DNA of 64,000 nucleotides from Sideroxydans sp. (GTDB lineage: Bacteria; Pseudomonadota; Gammaproteobacteria; Burkholderiales; Gallionellaceae), in the NCBI GenBank assembly GCA_024636935.1, contig JAGXGC010000035.1, positions 20,397 through 84,396 of the forward strand. The letters run 5' to 3'. The position numbers were made by a program, and so were the translations under genes. A model generated the notes under the pieces. The model ran no database searches. It was not told where the DNA came from and worked only from the letters and a program-made list of their open reading frames with translations. Positions 35,702 to 44,332 of the stretch are shown here, piece after piece; position 1 is the stretch's first letter, and each line of letters starts with the position of its first letter.

Positions 35702-35758
35702 CTATACAACCCTGAGTATCAGGACAACGAGAAGCACGACTAGTAATAGTTCAAGCAT
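35702..35758 (-). CDS. 18-residue hydrophobic peptide (possible small membrane peptide or toxin)
   Basis: An ATG at 35758 opens a frame of 18 codons reading MLELLLVVLLVVLILRVV followed by TAG. AAGGAGG (35764-35770) lies 5 bases upstream, an ideal ribosome-binding site. Apart from one Glu and one Arg all residues are Leu, Val or Ile, so it would span the membrane. Size and composition recall Ibs/Tis-type type I toxins and other tiny membrane peptides. It lies 72 bp upstream of the ABC exporter ATPase on the same strand. Expression is unproven. Confidence 0.5.
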   Translation of the reverse strand: MLELLLVVLLVVLILRVV

Positions 35759-35770
35759 GATTACCTCCTT

Positions 35771-36160
35771 GAGTATGGGGACGATCTGATGAAAGCCCCC
35801 TGATTCGATTTCAATTCAAAATGTGCATCAGATATGCAACATAGGTTCTTCAACGCCAGAGTTCTGTGCGCAAACGTACGGAGTGTCATAAATAGTAGAG
35901 AACATACTGTGAGCTAACCCGCGTTTCCCGGACGGTTTGATTGGATACATCTGTTTGCGCCTCAGGTTCAGCCGGACTGAGATGGCCCAAGAACGTTCAG
36001 GGTCGGGTCTTGTGTTATGACATGCGAGAGCTAAAGGGCTCCGACGTCCCCCATCTTTAATAGTGCATGACATGGGAGTCCAATCTACTGAATTGTCATC
36101 CGCATGCGTCTGGCATTATGAATTTCGCGGTTTGTGCCGCATCTCCACAAGGGCCGAATC
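35771..36160 (+). other. Intergenic stretch, little recognisable content
   Basis: About 390 bp between the tiny peptide ORF and the AsmA-like gene. An 81-codon reverse frame (35828-36073) has no ribosome-binding site or familiar sequence. Bases 35914-35946 (GCTAACCCG...TTTCCC.GAC.GTT) resemble 37636-37668 beyond the AsmA-like gene, a possible diverged direct repeat flanking that gene. Confidence 0.45.
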
Positions 36161-37591
36161 ATGCCAATGTCGAAATCGAAAAAGATCATTCTGTTTTCCA
36201 TCGGCGGCATCTTGGTGCTGCTCGTCCTCATCGCAGTGACCTTGAGATATTTTGTGGATGCCGATGCCTACAAGCCCCGCTTGCAAGCGGCTGCCGCGGA
36301 GGCACTGGGTATGGATGTCAGCATCGACGGGCGGCTGGGCATCGGCTTCTTTCCGGGCATGCAGCTCACCATGAATGATGTGCACATTCGAAACCAGGGC
36401 AAAGAGCTGGTTGTCGCAAAAGAAGTCAGGCTCGGAATGGAGCTTATGCCGCTATTCCAGGATGAATACCGCATCACGAATATCTCACTGATCAATCCCT
36501 CTATCAGCATTGAGCTGGGCACTGACGGCAAGTACAACTTCGAGAAACCGCAGGCGGCCGGAACAAAATTACCCGCCGTGGACTTGGCAGAGATCGTTTT
36601 ATCAGACGCGACGATCCTCTATGGGGATAAGCAAGCCGGAGGAGGTTTCGACGCAGGAGATTGCCAGCTGAGCCTGCAGCATCTGCTGCTTGCAGGCGGT
36701 GGCACGGACATCATGAAGGATGTCTCTTTCAATGCGGAACTAAGCTGCGGCAAGATCCAGTCAAAGGACTACGCGGTGACCGATGTGAAACTCTCGGCCA
36801 TAGCGAAAAGTGGCACCTTCGATTTCAAGTTGGATACGCCGGGGATCTTCGGTGGACAAGGTTCGGGGAACCTGCGGGTGGAATATTCCGGCGCAGAGCC
36901 GGTTTACCACGTTCGCTATTCTCTGCAGCAGTTCCGCATCGAGGAGCTGCTCAAAGCCCAATCACCGGAAACGATCGCGGAAGGGCCTATGGATTTCTCA
37001 ATGGATCTGAAGATGCAGGGCAGGACAGGGCAGGAGATGAAGCAGAGCGCGACCGGAGATGCCTCACTTCGGGGTGCAAACCTCACGCTCAACGGCCACG
37101 ATCTCAATCTGGAGTTCAGCCGGTTTGAATCCAGCCAAAACTTCGACCTAGTGGATGTGGGCGCCTATTTCTTTGCTGGGCCTCTTGGCCTGGCGGTTAC
37201 CAAAGGGTACGACTTTGCAAAGCTCCTTAAAGGTTCGGGCGGCGTCAGTCACATCCCCACGTTCGTCTCCCAATGGAAAGTTGAAAAAGGCGTGATGCAT
37301 GCGCAGGATGTGGCGATGGCCACAAACAAGTATCGGATGGCACTCTTGGGTGGGCTCGACATCGCCAATGCACGTTTTGTTGACGTGTCGCTGGTGCTGC
37401 TGAATCAAAAGGGCTGCGCCGTAGTGGAACAAAAGATCAAAGGCCCCTTTGAGAAACCGGTGGTGGAGCAACCGAATATTTTCACATCCCTCGCCGGACC
37501 GGCGATCAAGCTGCTCAAAAAGGGAAGCAAACTTTTGCAAGGCGAAGAGTGCAAGGAGATCTACACCGGCACGGTGGCATCGCCGCGTTGA
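36161..37591 (+). CDS. AsmA family protein
   Basis: The 476-residue protein has an N-terminal membrane anchor (about residues 8-28). It then has the AsmA-type start RYFVDADAYKPRLQAAAAEALGMDVSIDGRL, GIGFFPGMQLTMNDV and a C-terminal AsmA-like beta repeat (YSLQQFRIEELL; GDASLRGANLTL). AsmA-like proteins are periplasmic, linked to outer-membrane lipid transport. ATG at 36161 is chosen because the membrane anchor then begins at once; a GTG at 36134 is possible. It lacks close operon partners. Confidence 0.85.
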   Translation: MPMSKSKKIILFSIGGILVLLVLIAVTLRYFVDADAYKPRLQAAAAEALGMDVSIDGRLGIGFFPGMQLTMNDVHIRNQGKELVVAKEVRLGMELMPLFQDEYRITNISLINPSISIELGTDGKYNFEKPQAAGTKLPAVDLAEIVLSDATILYGDKQAGGGFDAGDCQLSLQHLLLAGGGTDIMKDVSFNAELSCGKIQSKDYAVTDVKLSAIAKSGTFDFKLDTPGIFGGQGSGNLRVEYSGAEPVYHVRYSLQQFRIEELLKAQSPETIAEGPMDFSMDLKMQGRTGQEMKQSATGDASLRGANLTLNGHDLNLEFSRFESSQNFDLVDVGAYFFAGPLGLAVTKGYDFAKLLKGSGGVSHIPTFVSQWKVEKGVMHAQDVAMATNKYRMALLGGLDIANARFVDVSLVLLNQKGCAVVEQKIKGPFEKPVVEQPNIFTSLAGPAIKLLKKGSKLLQGEECKEIYTGTVASPR

Positions 37592-37713
37592 TCGGTGGGA
37601 TTAAAGAGGCCTGGCTGCGAAACGATAGGTGACAGACTGCGCTAACCCGTCTTTCCCAGACAGTTCAATTCAGTGAACAATGGAGTCAGCTCAGCATCGC
37701 AACACTTCCTACT

Positions 37714-37733
37714 CATCGCCCGCAAGGGCGATG
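37714..37733 (-). terminator. Terminator of the Na/Ca-exchanger gene
   Basis: CATCGCCC and GGGCGATG form an 8-bp stem with a GCAA loop, 26 bp after the exchanger stop on the reverse strand. It is the parent of the hairpins in the two relic copies. Confidence 0.7.
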
Positions 37734-37758
37734 TTCGTTTTGAGGCCGACGATCTCGC

Positions 37759-38754
37759 TTACTGGATGAGTCCGGCGTACAGGAAATAGCCGTAGCTGGC
37801 GACGAGTGCGCCGCCACCGATGCGCGGGATGCGCCCGAGGATGCCGATGGAGAGGAAGTGCACCAGTCCGGCCCCAAGGATGAGGTAAGTGCCCATCAGA
37901 AAGGAGTCGGGCAGCTGGATGGGGTTGATGAGGGCGAACAGGCCGATGCACATGGGGATGCAGATGTGGCTATCGCCGATCTGCGAGCTGACGACGATAT
38001 CCGTGCGGCCGATATGCGCGTAGTAGAGCGCGATGAAAGCATTGGGCAGCACCATGAGGATGCCGCTGAACCAGCCGATATTGGCGAAGCTGACGAGGGG
38101 GCTTTCGGCGGCGCTTACCCAGTTGATAAGGTGGTCGACGGAGTAGTAGATGCCATAGGCGGCGAGGCCGATGAGCGCGAGGTCGATGACGATGGACCAG
38201 TGGGTGCTGCGGTTCTTGCGGATGTTGTCTTTCAGCACTTCGAACACGTGCAGGATCTGCCAGAACACGAACAGGGCGACCAGGATGATCCCGTCGTAGA
38301 AGTTCAGTTCGCCGTCCTTTCCCAGTGCCCACAGCGTGCCGGTGAACAGGAACAGGGCGATGAGGGTGACGAGCAGGTTGAGGCGGTTGATACGGGCGAA
38401 CTCCGCCTGCTTCTGTTTGTTCTTTTCCTTGGTCGCTGCGGCGGCTGCGCCGAACAGGGCGGTGAGGCCGAGGATGAGGGTGAGGTTGGTGACGTTGTTG
38501 ACCAGACTGTTCTCGATGACTGCCCCGCCATTGCTGGCGGATTTGCTCATGATCAGCGCGAACATCAGGTTCGCGAAGCCGGAGCAGTAGGGCATGATGA
38601 GGGTGCCGAGCACGGTGCCTTCGAATCCCTTACTTTCCATGACATGCAGCCGCCAGATCATCAATGCATTCGCCAGCGCGAAGATGAGCAGCAGAGACAG
38701 CGGATGGTTTATGTAGGGGAGGGCGGTGGCCAGGCTCGGGAGTTCGTTTGGCAC
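37759..38754 (-). CDS. Sodium/calcium exchanger family membrane protein
   Basis: The 331-residue polytopic membrane protein shows the two alpha-repeats of the Ca/cation antiporter family. The first is GTLIMPYCSGFANLMFALIM with SLVNNVTNLTLILGLTALFG. The second is GILMVLPNAFIALYYAHIGR with SQIGDSHICIPMCIGLFALI. The usual acidic residue of the first repeat is not obvious, so ion specificity is uncertain. The start is GTG at 38754, with no clear ribosome-binding site, and an alternative start cannot be excluded. Two partial copies of its 3' end lie at 32803-32892 and 33671-33883. Confidence 0.78.
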   Translation of the reverse strand: MPNELPSLATALPYINHPLSLLLIFALANALMIWRLHVMESKGFEGTVLGTLIMPYCSGFANLMFALIMSKSASNGGAVIENSLVNNVTNLTLILGLTALFGAAAAATKEKNKQKQAEFARINRLNLLVTLIALFLFTGTLWALGKDGELNFYDGIILVALFVFWQILHVFEVLKDNIRKNRSTHWSIVIDLALIGLAAYGIYYSVDHLINWVSAAESPLVSFANIGWFSGILMVLPNAFIALYYAHIGRTDIVVSSQIGDSHICIPMCIGLFALINPIQLPDSFLMGTYLILGAGLVHFLSIGILGRIPRIGGGALVASYGYFLYAGLIQ

Positions 38755-39195
38755 GTTCGGCAGTCGGAAATTTTGTGCGCGGGATTATGGTGGCGTGGCC
38801 GGTCGCCGTCAATTTAGCTCGGATCGTCCATTAGGCCGTCATACCGGCGAAGGCCGGTATCCAGCAATAGAAGATCCACCGCGAAGCGGACAGAACCATG
38901 ATGTCGTCCCACTTGCGTGGGGAATCTCTAAGGAAACGCGGATCTATTCGGTTTTGTCGTTTCGGCTCAGGCCGGAACCCTTTTCAATAAAGGCACTGGA
39001 TACCGGCCTTCGCCGGTATGACGAATTAATCAGCGCTTCCCTGATCATCTGGATTCCGGCCTTCGCCGGAATGACGCGGTTTTTCCTAATGGACGATCTG
39101 GGTTTACGGAAAGTGCCGCTAGGTGGCCGCTTTGCTTTGGCGTATCCAAGGCGGTTTCGGTACACTGCAAACCTTCAGGAAAAGGATGCATTTAG
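38755..39195 (+). other. Intergenic stretch occupied by REP-like repeats
   Basis: No gene is seen in 441 bp. It holds three REP-like units (38838-39075) and, at 39178-39187, the AGGAAAAGGA ribosome-binding site of the next gene. Confidence 0.7.
38838..39075 (+). repeat. REP-like palindrome cluster, three units
   Basis: Units lie at 38838-38864, 38996-39022 (inverted) and 39049-39075 (same direction as the second). Cores are ACCGGCGAAGGCCGGT or TCCGGCCTTCGCCGGA with ATGAC and CTGGAT ends. They match the pair at 26656-26763. The 131-bp spacer between the first two has no recognisable gene. Confidence 0.82.
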
Positions 39196-39756
39196 ATGAA
39201 CAATACAGCCACACAGGCGAAGCATGACGCCGAGGCCGCAAACGCAGCAGCTCAGCGCATCGTGCGACATTTTCAGAGCAAGGGCTTCACCCGCATCACG
39301 GAGGCGCTCATCCTTCACATCCGACACATCGCGGGTGACCGCGCGGAAGTGGATAAGGCTTTCGAAGCGACCCATAAGCAGGGACGGGTGCCGCCGCTGA
39401 GCATGTATTTCACCATCCACCCTTATGCACACTATTCCGAATTCCGTAGTTTCGAGGAGGCCAAGGCCGCCCTAGGCAACGATTTCACCCTGACGCTGAT
39501 CTATGACATCCCGCAGGTGTTCTTCGACCCGGCACCGGTACTGGGCGACGATCCGCTGGCGACCGGTGCGAAATACGATGTGATCATGAAGGTCTGGGAT
39601 AACGAAGAGGATTGTGCGATCGCCATCCTGCTGAACGATCCCGATGCGTCGTTCGTCGATTACATCGGCACCCATCCCGGCGCGGATTGGCAAAAGATCA
39701 TGGGCGATTTCAAAGTGGCATCGACATCACTGAATGATGCTTTTACGTTGGAGTGA
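39196..39756 (+). CDS. Hypothetical protein
   Basis: The 186-residue, soluble, acidic protein is not recognised. An N-terminal helix (about residues 5-30) leads into an amphipathic region with many histidines and aromatic residues (HIRHIAGDRAEV; YFTIHPYAHYSEFR), then a beta-rich half (FTLTLIYDIPQVFFDP; KYDVIMKVWDNEEDCAIAILL). A strong AGGAAAAGGA site precedes the ATG. It stands alone between the REP cluster and the MsrB fusion. Confidence 0.7.
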   Translation: MNNTATQAKHDAEAANAAAQRIVRHFQSKGFTRITEALILHIRHIAGDRAEVDKAFEATHKQGRVPPLSMYFTIHPYAHYSEFRSFEEAKAALGNDFTLTLIYDIPQVFFDPAPVLGDDPLATGAKYDVIMKVWDNEEDCAIAILLNDPDASFVDYIGTHPGADWQKIMGDFKVASTSLNDAFTLE

Positions 39757-39905
39757 ATGGCGCTGTATCACTTTCATGTAATGTTTAACAGGATGAATCA
39801 GATGCGCTGTATCGATATGCATCAAGTGTTATCCAGTGTCGTCCACTCTGAGGGGGCGAAGGGCGTTAGTGGGGTAAAGATCCCCTATAACTTCTGGAGG
39901 TGCAT

Positions 39906-40658
39906 ATGAAACGTTATCTGCAATGCGTCATGCTTGCATTCGCTCTGGCATCTATCTCTGCGCCAGCTTTCTCCGATTCATCAACCGTCATCAAAAAACC
40001 AGCCAAGGTCATGAACGATCTCGATCCAAAGAAACTTGTCTTCGAGCGGCAGCTGATCGTGTTCGAAGGCAAGGATTGTGTGTATTGCCGCCAGTTCAAA
40101 GCGGAGGTGATGGATGACTGGAAATCTCCGGTAGCCATTTCGCGCACGCTGGCTTCCAGCCCGCCTGCCGGTTGGAAGCTGGAAAAACCTATGTTTGCAA
40201 CGCCGACTATCGTGCTGTTCGAGAAGGGCAGGGAGGTTTCCCGCTATACCGGATACAACGGTGAGAAGGCGCGCTTCTGGCAATGGCTGGGTTATCAGTT
40301 GCTGACACCTGCGCAGCAGAAGATCGCATTCGAGCAGGGCACGGAGCGCGCCTTCACCGGTTCCAATCTGGACGAGAAGCGCGCTGGCACCTTCGTCGAT
40401 CCGATCACCGGCGCAGCGCTTTTCCGTAGCGATACCAAGTTCGAGAGCGGTACAGGGTGGCCGAGCTTTTTCAATCCGCTGCCGGGTTCGATCACGCTGC
40501 ACGAGGACGATGCGTTAGGCATGAAGCGGGTGGAGGTGCGCAGCGCCAGTTCCGGCATCCACCTCGGCCATGTTTTCGACGACGGCCCTCCGCCAACCCA
40601 CAAACGCTATTGCATCAATGGTAATGTGCTGAAATTCGTGCCCGATGCGGGGCAGTGA
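39906..40658 (+). CDS. Periplasmic thioredoxin-like/MsrB fusion protein
   Basis: The 250-residue protein has a signal peptide (cleaved after APAFS), a thioredoxin-like domain with CVYC (Cys58, Cys61), and a C-terminal methionine sulfoxide reductase B domain. That domain has SDTKFESGTGWPSFFNP and the catalytic Cys236 in RYCINGN. The four zinc cysteines of classic MsrB are absent: the first CxxC is replaced in TFVDPITG and the second in RSASSGIHLGHVF. It should repair oxidised methionines in the periplasm, with the fused domain possibly acting as its own reductant. GGAGG (39896-39900) supports the ATG at 39906. Confidence 0.88.
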   Translation: MKRYLQCVMLAFALASISAPAFSDSSTVIKKPAKVMNDLDPKKLVFERQLIVFEGKDCVYCRQFKAEVMDDWKSPVAISRTLASSPPAGWKLEKPMFATPTIVLFEKGREVSRYTGYNGEKARFWQWLGYQLLTPAQQKIAFEQGTERAFTGSNLDEKRAGTFVDPITGAALFRSDTKFESGTGWPSFFNPLPGSITLHEDDALGMKRVEVRSASSGIHLGHVFDDGPPPTHKRYCINGNVLKFVPDAGQ

Positions 40659-40675
40659 TTGGAAATGTGATTCAT

Positions 40676-41764
40676 ATGCACCGAATAAATATTGCTAACT
40701 TTCTATCCAGTGGCGTCCAATTCGAAGAGGCGGAAGAGGATCTGGCGTTCCGCGTGCGGTTCTTGAACGGTCTGATATTGATCGCTATCACGTCGGCATT
40801 GTTGTTTGTAACGCTGGACTTCTTTGGCGTGAATATGCTGGGCGATTGGCAGTTGGTGTTCACTGAGCTTCATGCGCTGGTCGGCGCTCTGGTGGCGATA
40901 TGGTTGCGTGGGCGCAAGCAGGTTTACACGGCGGCGGCCTGGGTCATTTTGATCTCGGCTTTTCTGGTGTTCAGTTCTGCGCTGATGCTGGTGTTGTCGG
41001 ACGAGTTTCGCCTCATCTGGTATTTCATTATGGTGGTGGCAGCTTATGTGCTGCTGGGGAACTGGGCTGGCATAGCGGCGACAGTAGGCCCGATCATGAT
41101 GGTGGCGGTTGCAAAGTTCAATTTTGGCATTCCTATCTCGGATAATGCATTCACCACTTTTATTCTGAGCCTGTTGGTCACCAGCGGTATCGCATTTTCC
41201 TATACCCGTTTGTCGAACTCTTATTTCGAGCGCATGACCGCGAACGTGAACAAGTTGCGTGAGCTTGCCACCAAAGATCCGCTCACCGGCTTGTGGAATG
41301 CGCGTGCGTTCTACGATATGTCTAACCGCATGATGAGCCTGGGGCAGCGCAGCACTTCACCGCATTGCACGCTATTCATCGATCTTGATCATTTCAAATC
41401 GATCAATGACCGATTCGGTCATGCGACAGGCGACACGGTGTTGCGCGCAGTGGCAGATTGCATTGCGGACAGCTGCCGCGAAAGCGATATCGTGGGGCGC
41501 ATCGGTGGTGAGGAGTTCGTGGTGTTCTTGCCGAATACCGATGCCAACGGAGCGATGCAACTTGCGGAAAAGATCCGTCAAAACGTGGAAGCCTTGCAGC
41601 ACACCACACCAGACAACGAGCCCTACAAGATCACGCTGAGCATAGGCGTGGCCCACAAATCTCCTTCCGACCATTCTATTGCTGATATCCAGCGACGCGC
41701 TGACGTCGCGATGTACGAAGCCAAAAAACAAGGCAGGAACCGTGTTGTTCTGTCGGCTGCCTGA
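40676..41764 (+). CDS. Diguanylate cyclase with membrane sensor domain
   Basis: The protein (362 residues) has an N-terminal membrane region with about six helices (residues 30-185), and a C-terminal GGDEF domain (about 200-362). The domain opens with DPLTGLWNARAF, contains the active-site GGEEF in IGRIGGEEFVVF and ends with ADVAMYEAKKQGRN. It should make cyclic di-GMP in response to an unknown signal. The RxxD-type inhibitory site is not evident. A GTG start at 40655, overlapping the previous stop, is an alternative to the ATG chosen. Confidence 0.9.
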   Translation: MHRINIANFLSSGVQFEEAEEDLAFRVRFLNGLILIAITSALLFVTLDFFGVNMLGDWQLVFTELHALVGALVAIWLRGRKQVYTAAAWVILISAFLVFSSALMLVLSDEFRLIWYFIMVVAAYVLLGNWAGIAATVGPIMMVAVAKFNFGIPISDNAFTTFILSLLVTSGIAFSYTRLSNSYFERMTANVNKLRELATKDPLTGLWNARAFYDMSNRMMSLGQRSTSPHCTLFIDLDHFKSINDRFGHATGDTVLRAVADCIADSCRESDIVGRIGGEEFVVFLPNTDANGAMQLAEKIRQNVEALQHTTPDNEPYKITLSIGVAHKSPSDHSIADIQRRADVAMYEAKKQGRNRVVLSAA

Positions 41765-41827
41765 GTCCAATTAAAGAATGTGGGATGGCTCCCATGTTTT
41801 CGGCGCCCCGTCCTCTTAGGATAGAAC

Positions 41828-42472
41828 ATGGACACACCTGAAACCGCCTTAACGCCACGTAGCCGCTTTTGGTTTGGTTTGTCCTTTGTCTTGATGGGCA
41901 TCATGCCGTTGTTGGCATCTTTCGATATCGGCCTGTTAAGTACTGATGACATCCATGGCCCACCTTGGTTGGGCTTTGCGGCTGGGGGTGTTTTTGTGGG
42001 CGCTGGACTGTCGGTGATGGCCGGCCCGAATCGGCCCGTGCTAAGCAGCATTCTCGTTATTCTCGTACTGGCTGGCTTGGCATCCGTTGGTAACTGGATC
42101 GCTTTTGGGGTGGGCGAGCGCGTATGCGGCGGGACGATCTTGTTTTGGCAAGGCGAGTCTTTGGGGCTTGGCTGCCGCATCCCATTCGGTATCGGCGCAA
42201 TGATCACCAATGCTATTCTGGTGTTGATGCTGGTCGGTGCGCTGCAAAAGATGTTCGGCGATTCGCCGCGTCTCGCTCGGCTACATAGATGGGCAGAGAA
42301 TCTGCTGTGGCTGACCTTGTCGCCTATCCTGCTGCCGATGGTGTTGATTCTGATCGTGCAGAGCGCTCTACAGGTCATCAAAGATAGGCTGGAGACAGGG
42401 GAGTGGCCGCGTAACGAATCATTCATTGCGAGGATGAAAGCCAAAAGAGCGCGCAACAAAGATTCGAAGTGA
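41828..42472 (+). CDS. Hypothetical membrane protein
   Basis: The 214-residue protein has five hydrophobic segments (about residues 15-35, 42-65, 70-92, 110-130 and 150-180), with a basic C-terminal tail (MKAKRARNKDSK). No family is recognised. It follows the diguanylate cyclase by 63 bp on the same strand. Confidence 0.65.
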   Translation: MDTPETALTPRSRFWFGLSFVLMGIMPLLASFDIGLLSTDDIHGPPWLGFAAGGVFVGAGLSVMAGPNRPVLSSILVILVLAGLASVGNWIAFGVGERVCGGTILFWQGESLGLGCRIPFGIGAMITNAILVLMLVGALQKMFGDSPRLARLHRWAENLLWLTLSPILLPMVLILIVQSALQVIKDRLETGEWPRNESFIARMKAKRARNKDSK

Positions 42473-42537
42473 TGGATCGTTAATCAATAGCAGCAACTTC
42501 TCTTTTGTTTTGAATTGAATTTCTATGGAGTCTTAAC

Positions 42538-43317
42538 ATGCTAAAGAAATTGTTGTTCCCCGCCGCGTTGTTGATTGTCTTTGCGCCCTACGCTGTTGCG
42601 GCAGAGCAGGCGAACAATTGCAGGCTCAAGGGTGGTTCGATGGTGTTGCTTGAGGCCGGGGCTTGCGTGATGGAGGGCGGTGTGGCCGTCACGAAAGCTG
42701 CAGCGCCTGTGGTTCCCGCTGTCAGCCTTCAGTTATCTGCCAACCCTCAGTTGGCTAGCGCACAACGGGCGGTGGCTGAGCTGCTGCTGAAACCAGTGGT
42801 GGATAAGAACCTGAACAAAAGAACGCCGGAGGAGATCAGCCGGACGGTGAAGTTCGATGGTTGCCGTTTGCTGGTGGATGAAGATATGTTCGTCGAATAC
42901 GGCAATGCACTTTCTGCGCGCAAGCATTTCAAGATCAGCTCGATGGTGGATATGGGCAAGGTCAGTCGCTCTGCCTTTGGTGAGTTGGGCAAGGTGACTT
43001 CTTATGGTGGCGGCATTGAGACCTATGCCACTTACTTTGAGGAGCGCAAGGAGCGTGATGGCAACAACATCTCGATCTCGATTCAGTTGGAAAGAGAGGG
43101 CCACCTAAGCAGTTTCAAGGCGAGGTCTTCTGGTAGCTACTGGGATGCGCAGAATGATGATCTTTGGTTGGTGGATGAATATGGTTATCCAAAAGCTCTC
43201 ATCGAGTCTGGTGCGGCGACCGACAAGGTCAGACTACTGTTTCTGATGAACACGCCTGAAGATGCCACAGCGCTGAACAAAGCTTTGGGCGATGTGCATG
43301 CGCTGTGTCAGCCTTAG
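42538..43317 (+). CDS. Exported hypothetical protein
   Basis: The 259-residue protein starts with a signal peptide (MLKKLLFPAALLIVFAPYAVA, cleaved before AEQ). A mature region follows with two cysteines (NNCRLK and EAGACVME), and an alpha/beta domain. GGAG lies at a proper distance from the ATG. No family is recognised. It stands between the hypothetical membrane gene and a cache-domain gene. Confidence 0.65.
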   Translation: MLKKLLFPAALLIVFAPYAVAAEQANNCRLKGGSMVLLEAGACVMEGGVAVTKAAAPVVPAVSLQLSANPQLASAQRAVAELLLKPVVDKNLNKRTPEEISRTVKFDGCRLLVDEDMFVEYGNALSARKHFKISSMVDMGKVSRSAFGELGKVTSYGGGIETYATYFEERKERDGNNISISIQLEREGHLSSFKARSSGSYWDAQNDDLWLVDEYGYPKALIESGAATDKVRLLFLMNTPEDATALNKALGDVHALCQP

Positions 43318-43339
43318 TGAGCCTAACGATAGAGGGGCG

Positions 43340-43360
43340 GGGACAATAATCATCTGTCCC
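43340..43360 (+). terminator. Weak terminator after 43317
   Basis: GGGACA pairs with TGTCCC around a 9-nt loop and is followed by TTGTTTTG, 22 bp past the previous stop codon. Confidence 0.45.
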
Positions 43361-43393
43361 TTGTTTTGATGATCAACCCGGTACACGATCACG

Positions 43394-44332
43394 ATGAACA
43401 CTAGTCTGCAAGAATCCATTGAACGTCAGCGCAAGATACTGAAAGGCTGGCTCTCTTCTTCGCTCTCCATCCTTGCGGAGGACTGCATGCAGGTGTGGCC
43501 GCAGCGCGAGGCACTGGAGGCCCGACTGGTGCAAGGCATGACCGAGCTGCCTTACTGCAAGTATCTGTACTTGCTGGATACCAAGGCGAAGCAGATCACT
43601 TCCAACGTATTCCGCGGTGGCTTGATGGAGCGGCAGTTCGGTCGCGACCGCAGCCACCGTCCTTATATTGCGGAGGCGCTCGGTGGAAGCGACTTTTCCC
43701 TTTCGGATTCCTATATCAGCCAGAACGCACAGCGACCTTCTCTCACCGCCGTACAGGTGGTCCGTGGGGTGAATGGGGAGTTGTTGGGTTATCTGGGTGC
43801 GGACTTCGATATGCGCGAACTTCCCGCGACGCAGGCGCTGTATCGCCAGCCCGGTCAGTGGATGCAGCTTAAGGGTGATCCGGCGATCCGCGGCGGGCTG
43901 TTCCATCAGCAGCGCGTTAACAGCCTGATGGATCAGCAGATCGATACCGTGCTACAGGTCATCAATGAGCTGGTCACGATACACGGGGTGTTTCACGCAA
44001 AGCTGCATTTCTCCAGCTCGCGCGCCACGATCTGGGAAATGAATGATCCTTACCGCTTCCGCATTCACGGTATCGACGAGCTCGCCAAGCCCGATCTTTG
44101 TCTGGCTTATCCAAGAGTGGATTACCCCGCCGATGCGGAGATCCCGCCGGACGCGGTGCTCAAAATACTGAACAGTTTTCGCGAGCTGCGCTTCATGGAT
44201 GAGACGATCTATCTGCGTTCCGGCATGCTCAATATCTTCAATGGCATGATAGGCCTTACCTTTTCCTGCGACGGTTCACATTACATACCGTGGCGGGAAT
44301 TTCTGGATAAGAACCAGAAGTTCTGGGCGTGA
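43394..44332 (+). CDS. PDC/Cache-type sensor domain protein
   Basis: The 312-residue protein lacks a transmembrane segment. Its first half resembles a PDC/dCache domain: an N-terminal helix, ELPYCKYLYLLDTKAKQITSN, then HRPYIAEALGGSDFSLSDSYIS and the ligand-loop strand LTAVQVVRGVNGELLGYLGADFD. The rest (about residues 160-312) is unfamiliar. Without an output domain it may be a stand-alone sensing module. The ATG at 43394 lacks an evident ribosome-binding site. No membrane anchor or signal peptide is visible. Confidence 0.7.
   Translation: MNTSLQESIERQRKILKGWLSSSLSILAEDCMQVWPQREALEARLVQGMTELPYCKYLYLLDTKAKQITSNVFRGGLMERQFGRDRSHRPYIAEALGGSDFSLSDSYISQNAQRPSLTAVQVVRGVNGELLGYLGADFDMRELPATQALYRQPGQWMQLKGDPAIRGGLFHQQRVNSLMDQQIDTVLQVINELVTIHGVFHAKLHFSSSRATIWEMNDPYRFRIHGIDELAKPDLCLAYPRVDYPADAEIPPDAVLKILNSFRELRFMDETIYLRSGMLNIFNGMIGLTFSCDGSHYIPWREFLDKNQKFWA

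Noticed and set aside
35828..36073. 81-codon reverse frame in the intergenic stretch before the AsmA-like gene.
   Set aside because: No ribosome-binding site and no familiar sequence; kept only as non-coding context.
37858..38817. 319-codon forward frame antisense to the exchanger gene.
   Set aside because: The reverse-strand product has clear membrane repeats; the forward frame is Glu/Asp/Gly-rich, as expected for an antisense shadow of a membrane protein.
26656..39075. REP-like palindromes considered as a CRISPR array.
   Set aside because: Units are palindromic, unevenly spaced and inverted to each other, with no unique spacers of constant length and no cas genes.
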